Below are positions 23,530 to 31,517 of a DNA stretch of 64,000 nt, one piece after another (position 1 is the stretch's first letter; each line of letters starts with the position of its first letter). The notes under the pieces are model-generated. The model was not told where the DNA came from. It did no database searches and saw nothing but the letters and a program-made list of their open reading frames with translations. Where the stretch lies: contig NZ_QSLN01000001.1 in the NCBI RefSeq assembly GCF_003368535.1, positions 366,453 through 430,452 of the forward strand. The letters run 5' to 3'. The DNA comes from Ammonifex thiophilus (GTDB lineage Bacteria > Bacillota > Desulfotomaculia > Desulfotomaculales > Ammonificaceae). The translations under genes were made by a program, and so were the position numbers.

Positions 23530-25729
23530 GATAATTGCTGCGGCGGCTATAAGAGGAGCGCACAGGATAGTATCCCGGGCGGAGGAGGCCCTGAAGGAGG
23601 CCCTGGCGAAGTACGGGCCGGATCATCCCGTCGCCTTTCCCAATACCGGCTATTACCTCCCGGTCATCTACGGCATCACCGGCATCGCCGTGGAAAAGAT
23701 CGGGGACATGATCCCGGTGCTGGAGCAGGCTAAGGCCCTCTTGCCGCCGGAGCCCGAACCCAGGCTGTGGCTTCCTTACCTCGGTCCGGCTTTAGATGCG
23801 GGCATGGCTACCCTCTTCGCCGACGAAATAATCGAGGCACTTAAATACCTGGAAGATCCTCCCCCCTACACCATGACCTCCGCGCCGGTCAACGGCAACA
23901 TCTGGCTGGGAGCGGCCGACGATGCCATCCTGCGCAAAAGGGGCATTGAGTTCGTAGACGGCACGGCGCCGGGATTTGCGGCCATCATAGGGGCAGCTCC
24001 CACCAACGAGATTGCGGTCAGGATCGCCCGGGAACTGCAGGAAAAGAGCCTTTACGTTTTCATGTCTGCCTCTACTGACGGCAAGAGCATGGCCGAGCAA
24101 CTGGCCGAAGAAGGGGTGGAGCTCGGATGGGATACCAGGCTGGTCCCCTTCGGCAAGGACATCACGGCCACGGTCTTCTCTTTAGGCTTCGCCACCCGTG
24201 TGGCTTTATCCTTCGGCAATGTCAAGCCGGGGGACTTCCGGCGGGTGCTACTTTATAACAAAAACCGGGTCTTCGCCTTTGTCATCGCCCTGGGGCACGT
24301 CGACGACGAGAAGTACGCCCAGGCGGCGGGGGCCATCAACTTTGGCTTCCCCACCATCGCCGACACCGATATCCCCCAGATACTCCCCTACGGGGTCTGT
24401 ACCTACGAGCACGTGGTTTCCAACGTGCCCCACGACAAGATCGTGAGCCGGGCCATCGAGGTGCGGGGACTCAAGATAACCGTCACCAAGGTACCGGTGC
24501 CGGTGGCCTACGGCCCCGCCTTCGAAGGGGAGAGCGTGCGCAAGGGAGACATGCACGTGGAGTTCGGCGGCCAGCGCACTCCCGCTTTCGAGCTGGTGCG
24601 CACGCGCGAAGCCCACGAGGTGGAGGACGGGAAGATCGAGGTCATAGGCCCGGACGTGGACTCGGTGCCGGAGGGCGGAAGGCTGCCCTTGGGCATCGTG
24701 GTGGACGTCTACGGGCGCAAGATGCAGGAGGACTTCGAGCCGGTGATCGAGCGGCGCTTCCACTATTTCATCAACTACGCCCAGGGCGTGTGGCACATGG
24801 GCCAGCGGGACATCATCTGGGTGCGCATATCCAAGGCGGCCTTCAAAGCCGGTTTCCGGGTGCGGCACTTCGGTGATATACTGTACGCCAAAATCAAGTC
24901 GGAGTTCGCCAACGTCATCGACCGCGTCCAGGTGACCATCTACACCGACGAAGAAAAGGTACTGGCCCTGCGCGAGGAGGCGCGCCAGGCCTACGCCCGG
25001 CGCGACGCCAGGCTCAAAGAGCTCAGCGACGAGGCGGTGGACACCTTCTACTCCTGCACCCTGTGCCAGACCTTCGCCCCCACTCACGTCTGCATCGTTC
25101 TGCCGGAGCGGGTGGGGCTGTGCGGGGCGGTGAGCTGGCTCGACGCCAAAGCCGCTTACGAGATTAACCCCCATGGCTGCAACCAGCCGGTACCCAAGAA
25201 GGGGGTCATAGACGAGTGGAAAGGGCAGTGGGAGTCCTGCAATCAGTTCATCTACGAGCACTCACGGGGGACCATCGAGCGGGTGAACTTCTACACCATC
25301 ATGGAGTACCCCTTGACTTCTTGCGGATGTTTTGAAGCCATCATGGTCATCTTGCCCGAGTGCAACGGCTTCATGATCGTCAACCGGGAGTATCCCGGCA
25401 TGACCCCCTGCGGCATGACCTTCTCCACCCTGGCCGGCAGCGTGGGCGGCGGGGTGCAGACGCCGGGCTTCATGGGCATAGGCAAGGCTTACTTGGCCTC
25501 CAAGAAATTCGTGCGTGCTGACGGGGGCCTGGCACGGGTGGTATGGATGCCGAAAGAGTTTAAAGAGCAAATGCGGCCGGTGCTGGAGGAGAGGGCTGAG
25601 GAGGAGGGCCTGGGGAGGGATTTCGTGGACAAAATCGCCGACGAAACCGTGGGGGTTACGGCAGAGGAGATTCTTCCCTTCTTGGAAGAAAAGGGTCATC
25701 CGGCCCTAACCATGGATCCCCTCTTTTAA
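23522..25729 (+). CDS. acsB: Acetyl-CoA synthase (CODH/ACS alpha subunit)
   Basis: 735 residues, close to the Moorella enzyme. Joins CO, a methyl group from the corrinoid protein and CoA to acetyl-CoA at the nickel A-cluster. A-cluster cysteines are visible: FYSCTLCQTFAPTHVC about residues 508-523, GLCGAVSW, and the CGC pair in LTSCGCFEAIMVILP about 600. Start TTG 23522 follows GAGGAAG inside the acsA end. Tight packing with acsA allows equal production of both subunits. Confidence 0.96.
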   Translation: MSRIIAAAAIRGAHRIVSRAEEALKEALAKYGPDHPVAFPNTGYYLPVIYGITGIAVEKIGDMIPVLEQAKALLPPEPEPRLWLPYLGPALDAGMATLFADEIIEALKYLEDPPPYTMTSAPVNGNIWLGAADDAILRKRGIEFVDGTAPGFAAIIGAAPTNEIAVRIARELQEKSLYVFMSASTDGKSMAEQLAEEGVELGWDTRLVPFGKDITATVFSLGFATRVALSFGNVKPGDFRRVLLYNKNRVFAFVIALGHVDDEKYAQAAGAINFGFPTIADTDIPQILPYGVCTYEHVVSNVPHDKIVSRAIEVRGLKITVTKVPVPVAYGPAFEGESVRKGDMHVEFGGQRTPAFELVRTREAHEVEDGKIEVIGPDVDSVPEGGRLPLGIVVDVYGRKMQEDFEPVIERRFHYFINYAQGVWHMGQRDIIWVRISKAAFKAGFRVRHFGDILYAKIKSEFANVIDRVQVTIYTDEEKVLALREEARQAYARRDARLKELSDEAVDTFYSCTLCQTFAPTHVCIVLPERVGLCGAVSWLDAKAAYEINPHGCNQPVPKKGVIDEWKGQWESCNQFIYEHSRGTIERVNFYTIMEYPLTSCGCFEAIMVILPECNGFMIVNREYPGMTPCGMTFSTLAGSVGGGVQTPGFMGIGKAYLASKKFVRADGGLARVVWMPKEFKEQMRPVLEERAEEEGLGRDFVDKIADETVGVTAEEILPFLEEKGHPALTMDPLF

Positions 25730-25753
25730 ATTTAAGGAGGAGAAGGAAGAGCA

Positions 25754-27094
25754 ATGGGGCTTACCGGTCTGGAAATTTACAAGCTTTTACCCAAAAAGAA
25801 CTGCAAGGAGTGCGGCCAGCCCACCTGCCTGGCTTTCGCCATGCAGTTGGCCGCGGGCAAGGCCTCGATAGAGGCCTGCCCCTATGTGAGCGAGGAGGCC
25901 AAGGCAGCGCTGGGTGCGGCTTCTGCTCCCCCCATAGCGCTGGTGAAGATCGGCGTGGGCGACCGAGCTTTAGCCATAGGAGACGAGACCGTGCTCTTCC
26001 GCCACGACAAGCGCTTCGAGCACCCGCCCGGCTTGGCCATCCTGATCCCGGACGACGAGGGCGAGGAAAGACTTAGAGAGCGGCTGGAAGCTTTCCAGCG
26101 CCTCTGCTTCGACCGGGTGGGGCAGATCCACTGCGCCGACATGGTAGCGCTCGAGTGCCGCTCCGGCGACCCGGCCACCTTTGCGGCCGCCGTTAAGGCC
26201 GTACTGGCGGCCACCGACTGGCCGCTGGTACTCATAAGCGAAAATCCTGAAGTCCAGCGGGCGGCTTTAGAGGTGGCCAAGGAGCGCCGGCCTTTGATCT
26301 ATGCCGCTACCCGAGACAACTGGGAGAAGTTCGCCGCCCTGGCCAAAGAGTTCGATGTGCCCCTGGCGGTGAGGGGGGAGAACCTGGCTAGCCTGGTCGA
26401 ACTGGTCAACCAGGTTACCGGTGCCGGGGTATCGGCGCTGGTGCTGGATTCGGGGGCCCGCCGGCCCAACCAGGTGCTGGCTGACCAGACGCAAATTAGG
26501 AGGCAGGCGCTCAAGCGCTTCCGCCCCTTTGGCTTCCCCACCATCACCTTCGCCACCGATCCGGACCCGGCCACCCGGGTCATGGAGGCGGCTCTTTACA
26601 TCGCCAAGTACGCCGGCATTGTGGTCTTCGCCTCCGACGACCCGGCCGAGGTTCTGCCGCTGGTAACCCTGCGGCTCAACATCTACACCGACCCGCAGAA
26701 GCCCATCGCGGTGGAGCCCAAGGTTTACGAGATAGGCGCGGTCACACCCCACTCCCCCGTCTTCGTCACTACCAACTTCTCCCTCACCTACTTCTGCGTG
26801 GCGTCGGACGTGGAAGCTTCCCGCGTGCCTTCTTACATCCTGACGGTGGACACCGACGGCACCTCGGTTCTCACCGCCTGGGCGGCCGGGAAGTTCACCC
26901 CGGAGAAGATAGCTCAGGCGTTAAGAGAGAGCGGTATCGCCGAGAAGGTGGTCCACCGCAAGGTCATCATACCGGGCGGGGTGGCGGTGCTCAGCGGCAA
27001 GCTCCAGGAGCTCTCCGGTTGGGAGGTGCTGGTAGGACCGCGCGAGTCTTCGGGCATTCCCGCCTTCCTCAAACAGTACTGGCAGAGTAACTGA
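25754..27094 (+). CDS. acsC: Corrinoid iron-sulphur protein large subunit
   Basis: 446 residues. With AcsD it binds cobalamin and carries the methyl group from AcsE to AcsB. The N-terminal [4Fe-4S] motif is KNCKECGQPTCLAFAMQLA with the fourth Cys in IEACPYV; TIM-barrel and C-terminal corrinoid-binding regions follow. ATG 25754 behind AAGGAGGAGAAGGA. The paired AcsD is encoded three genes further on, after the activator and the second CooC. Confidence 0.95.
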   Translation: MGLTGLEIYKLLPKKNCKECGQPTCLAFAMQLAAGKASIEACPYVSEEAKAALGAASAPPIALVKIGVGDRALAIGDETVLFRHDKRFEHPPGLAILIPDDEGEERLRERLEAFQRLCFDRVGQIHCADMVALECRSGDPATFAAAVKAVLAATDWPLVLISENPEVQRAALEVAKERRPLIYAATRDNWEKFAALAKEFDVPLAVRGENLASLVELVNQVTGAGVSALVLDSGARRPNQVLADQTQIRRQALKRFRPFGFPTITFATDPDPATRVMEAALYIAKYAGIVVFASDDPAEVLPLVTLRLNIYTDPQKPIAVEPKVYEIGAVTPHSPVFVTTNFSLTYFCVASDVEASRVPSYILTVDTDGTSVLTAWAAGKFTPEKIAQALRESGIAEKVVHRKVIIPGGVAVLSGKLQELSGWEVLVGPRESSGIPAFLKQYWQSN

Positions 27095-27106
27095 GGAGGC
27101 TTGTGA

Positions 27107-28975
27107 ATGCCTAGGATCCGCTTCCTCCCCCAAGGGATAACGGTGGAAGTGCCGCCCGGGAACACCCTTCTGCAGGCGGCGGCGCGGGCGGGCATTGTCC
27201 TCAAGGGGGCCTGCGGCGGGGAAGGGGTGTGCGGCCGCTGCCGGGTGCAGGTTCAGGAGGGAAAGGTGACCTTTCCCCCTAATCCCCGCCTTTCGCCGCG
27301 GGAGCGGCAAGAAGGGTGGGTGCTGGCCTGCCAGGCGGTTCCCGAAGGGGAAGTGGTGGTTTTTATACCGGAGGGGTCGATCCTCACCGCCCACCGGGTG
27401 CTGAAGGCGGAGGAAGGCTTACTTCTACAGACCAAGGAGCCTTTGTGGTGGGAGGAGAAGCTGAGCCTTTCCCCGCCCACCCTGGAAGACCCTACTGACG
27501 ATTGGGGTCGGCTGAGCTGGGCCTTGCAACAAAAGGGCATCAGCCTCGTATGGCCGGTACGGCACCTTTTACCCGAGCTCCCGCGGACCCTGCGGGCGGC
27601 CGACTGGCAAGTGAAGGTGGAACTGGCCTTTCTCGATAAGGGTTTGTGTGAGCTTCAGGGGGTAAAGCCGGCAGGAAGGGAGGAAGGAGCTTGGGGGGTG
27701 GCGGTGGACCTGGGCACTACCACGGTGGCGGCAGAGCTTGTAGATCTGGCCACCGGCCAAGTGGTGGCTACGGCTGGGACCTACAACCGCCAGGCGGCCT
27801 TTGGAGACGATGTGATATCCCGCATAGTTTACGCCACCGAGACCCCCAGGGGCCGGGAGGAGTTGCAGCAGGCCATCCTGGAGACGGTGAACGGGCTTAT
27901 CGACGAGCTCTGCCGGGAAGCGGGCGTGGGCTCTGATGAGGTAAGGGCAGTGGTAGGAGCAGGTAACACCACCATGATCCACCTCCTGCTCAACCTGGAT
28001 CCCACCTACATAAGGCTGGAGCCCTACGTTCCCGCCGCCAACGCGCCCCCGCCGGTGAAGGCGGCGAAGCTGGGCTTAAAGGCCCATCCGGAGGCCTGGG
28101 TTTACTTGGTGCCGGGGGTAGCCAGCTACGTGGGTGGAGACGTGGTGGCCGGGGTGAAAGTCACGGGAATGGGGGAGGAAGAGGAACTCACCCTCTTTCT
28201 GGACATCGGCACCAATGGGGAAATGGTGCTGGGGAACCGGGAGTGGCTTATGGCCTGCGCCTGCTCGGCCGGACCAGCCTTCGAGGGGAGCGGCATTACC
28301 TGCGGCATGCGGGCGGTGGCCGGAGCCATAGAGGAAGTGGAGGTTTCTCCCGGCGGGGGGGAAGTTTTTTACCGGACGGTGGACGGGAAGAAGCCCCTGG
28401 GCATCTGCGGTTCAGGGCTCATAAGCCTTCTCTCATCGCTTTTACGGGCGGGGGTCATAGACCGCAGCGGCCGCTTCGTCGAAGGGCTTAACACTCCCAG
28501 GCTGCGCGAAGGGGTGGAGGGGAAGGAGTTCGTCCTGGTCTGGGGGGAAAGCACCGGGCACGGCCGGGACATCTACATCACCCAGGGGGACCTGCAAAAC
28601 CTCCTGCGGGCCAAGGCGGCCATCTTTGCCGGCCTGCGCACCCTGCTTAGTCTGGTGGGGCTGGAAGCGGCGGCGCTGGAGCGCGTTTACATCGCCGGAG
28701 GCTTTGGCCGCTTTATCGACGTGGAGGATGCGATCGGTATCGGCATGCTGCCCGATCTTCCCCGGGAGAGGTATGCCTATGTAGGGAATACCTCCCTCAA
28801 AGGGGCCAGGCTTTGCCTGCTTTCCCGCCGAGCCTGGCAGGAGACGGCGGAGCTGGCCCGCCGGATAACCTACGTGGAGCTGAGCGTGGGAAATCTTTTC
28901 ATGGAAGAGTTCATGGCGGCCCTTTTCCTGCCGCACACCAACGCTGATCTCTTCCCTTCGGTGAAAGGAGCGTAA
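27107..28975 (+). CDS. acsV: Reductive activator of the corrinoid protein (RACo, ASKHA/2Fe-2S)
   Basis: 622 residues. Reactivates Co(II) corrinoid protein in an ATP-dependent step. An N-terminal [2Fe-2S] ferredoxin domain (CGGEGVCGRCRVQV, residues about 36-49, and CQ near 73) is followed by a linker and an actin-like ATPase domain (GVAVDLGTTTVAAELVDLAT about 198; DIGTNGEMVLGN about 366; GSGITCGMRA). This is the DUF4445/Orf7 type seen in acs operons. ATG 27107 after GAGGAGG-like sequence. The symbol acsV follows one usage; orf7 is another. Confidence 0.9.
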   Translation: MPRIRFLPQGITVEVPPGNTLLQAAARAGIVLKGACGGEGVCGRCRVQVQEGKVTFPPNPRLSPRERQEGWVLACQAVPEGEVVVFIPEGSILTAHRVLKAEEGLLLQTKEPLWWEEKLSLSPPTLEDPTDDWGRLSWALQQKGISLVWPVRHLLPELPRTLRAADWQVKVELAFLDKGLCELQGVKPAGREEGAWGVAVDLGTTTVAAELVDLATGQVVATAGTYNRQAAFGDDVISRIVYATETPRGREELQQAILETVNGLIDELCREAGVGSDEVRAVVGAGNTTMIHLLLNLDPTYIRLEPYVPAANAPPPVKAAKLGLKAHPEAWVYLVPGVASYVGGDVVAGVKVTGMGEEEELTLFLDIGTNGEMVLGNREWLMACACSAGPAFEGSGITCGMRAVAGAIEEVEVSPGGGEVFYRTVDGKKPLGICGSGLISLLSSLLRAGVIDRSGRFVEGLNTPRLREGVEGKEFVLVWGESTGHGRDIYITQGDLQNLLRAKAAIFAGLRTLLSLVGLEAAALERVYIAGGFGRFIDVEDAIGIGMLPDLPRERYAYVGNTSLKGARLCLLSRRAWQETAELARRITYVELSVGNLFMEEFMAALFLPHTNADLFPSVKGA

Positions 28976-28981
28976 CAGGTT

Positions 28982-29734
28982 TTGCTTTTGGCCGTAGCCG
29001 GAAAAGGGGGAACCGGAAAGACCACCTTTGTGGCCCTGACGGTCAAGCACCTTTTGGCGGCGGGCAAGCGCCCCATCCTGGCGGTGGACGCCGACCCCAA
29101 CGCCAACTTGGCGCAGGCGCTGGGAATGGAGCCCCCTCCTTCCATCGCCTCCATCATGCAGGCGGTGGCCGAAGACCGGGAGCAGATTCCTCCCGGCATG
29201 AGCAAGGACCAGTTCGTGGCCTACCGCCTCCACCAGTCGCTGGAGGAAGGGAAGGATGTGGACCTCTTGGTGATGGGAGGACCGGAGGGGCCGGGGTGCT
29301 ACTGCTACGTCAACCACTTGCTGCGCACTCAACTCAAAAAGATGGCGGCCAACTACCCCTATGTGGTGATGGACAACGAGGCGGGGCTGGAGCACCTCAG
29401 CCGCCGCACCACCCAGAACGTGGACTTTTTCTTTATTATTTCCGATGCCACCGTCAAGGGGGTCCGTTCGGCGGCCCGCATAAGCGAACTGGCCCGCAGC
29501 CTGAAGCTTCAGGTCGGCCAGGAGTACCTGGTGATAAACCGCGTGCGCCCCGGTGATCTCGACGTGCTTCTGCCGGAGGTGGAGAAGGCGGGGCTCACCT
29601 TGGCCGGGACCGTTCCGGCCGATCCTCTGGTGGCGGAGTATGACCTTTACTGCCGGCCGCTTCTGGAGCTACCCGACGAAGCGCCGGCGGTGCAGGCGGT
29701 AAAGGAAATCCTTAAGCGCACGGGCATTCTTTGA
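28982..29734 (+). CDS. cooC: CooC-family nickel-insertion ATPase (AcsF-like), second copy
   Basis: 250 residues, TTG 28982. Walker A GKGGTGKTT at about residues 8-16, DADPNANLAQALG, the cysteine pair CYC (PGCYCYVNHLL) and NEAGLEHLSRRTTQNVD. Its acs-operon position between the activator and acsD matches AcsF of Moorella, which serves acetyl-CoA synthase. With the first CooC at 15473, the two may serve the two nickel enzymes separately (inference). Confidence 0.9.
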   Translation: MLLAVAGKGGTGKTTFVALTVKHLLAAGKRPILAVDADPNANLAQALGMEPPPSIASIMQAVAEDREQIPPGMSKDQFVAYRLHQSLEEGKDVDLLVMGGPEGPGCYCYVNHLLRTQLKKMAANYPYVVMDNEAGLEHLSRRTTQNVDFFFIISDATVKGVRSAARISELARSLKLQVGQEYLVINRVRPGDLDVLLPEVEKAGLTLAGTVPADPLVAEYDLYCRPLLELPDEAPAVQAVKEILKRTGIL

Positions 29735-29753
29735 GTAACGGAGGGAGAGGCAG

Positions 29754-30698
29754 ATGACCTTCACTGTAGTCAAGGAGCGCTGGCGGGGAAGGATCCTGGA
29801 GACCACGCTGGGCACCGGTCCTCGGCAGGTGAAGGTGGGGGGAGAGACCACCCTTCCTTTCCTGCACTTCGAGGGGGAGATTCCCAACCGTCCGGTGGTG
29901 GCCCTGGAGATATGGGACATGACGCCGGAGGACTGGCCCGAGTGCCTGACCGAGTGCTACGCCGACGTGCTAAACGACCCGGCGGCCTGGGCTAAGCTGT
30001 GCGTGGAGTACGGGGCCGATCTTGTGGCCCTACGTCTCAACCGCACCCATCCCGACCGGGGTGACGCCTCGCCGGAGGAGGCGGCGGCCGTAGCCCAGGC
30101 GGTGGCCGAGGCGATAGATGTCCCCCTTATCGTGCTGGGTTGCGATGTGGAGGAGAAGGACGCGGCCGTTTTACCGGAAGTGGCCAACGCCCTTAAAGGA
30201 AGGAACTGCCTTTTAGGCCTGGCCACCCAGGAGAACTACAAAACCATCGTGGCCGCCTGCATAGCCAACGGGCACAACGTCATCGCCACCAGCCCCCTGG
30301 ACATCAACCTGGCCAAGCAGCTGAACATCCTCATAACCGAGATGAACCTGGAGCCGGAGCGCATCGTCATGGATCCCTCCATCGGCGCTTTGGGGTACGG
30401 CATCGAGTATGCCTACTCCATCATCGAGAGGATGCGCACCGGAGCCCTGCTGGGGGATAAAATGCTCTCTCAGCCGGTGATCATGTTCGTGGGGCAGGAG
30501 GCGTGGAAGACTAAGGAGGCTAGAACTCCCGACGATCCCCTTTGGGGGGAGCAGAAGAAGCGGGCGGTACTCTGGGAAGTGGTGACCGCCACCTCTCTCA
30601 TACACGCGGGCGGGCACATAGCAGTGGTGCGGCATCCTGAATCGGTGAAGGAAATAAAGCGGCACATCGAGATCATGATGCAACCCCAGCAGTACTAA
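29754..30698 (+). CDS. acsD: Corrinoid iron-sulphur protein small subunit
   Basis: 314 residues, TIM-barrel partner of AcsC. ATG 29754 behind CGGAGGGAG. Family marks include NRPVVALEIWDMTPEDWPE near the N-terminus, AVAEAIDVPLIVLGCDVEEKD, and NLEPERIVMDPSIGALGYG in the middle. It holds the cobalamin face and docks AcsE and AcsB. Confidence 0.94.
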   Translation: MTFTVVKERWRGRILETTLGTGPRQVKVGGETTLPFLHFEGEIPNRPVVALEIWDMTPEDWPECLTECYADVLNDPAAWAKLCVEYGADLVALRLNRTHPDRGDASPEEAAAVAQAVAEAIDVPLIVLGCDVEEKDAAVLPEVANALKGRNCLLGLATQENYKTIVAACIANGHNVIATSPLDINLAKQLNILITEMNLEPERIVMDPSIGALGYGIEYAYSIIERMRTGALLGDKMLSQPVIMFVGQEAWKTKEARTPDDPLWGEQKKRAVLWEVVTATSLIHAGGHIAVVRHPESVKEIKRHIEIMMQPQQY

Positions 30699-31505
<807 letters not shown>

Positions 31506-31517
31506 AGGAGGGAGAGA

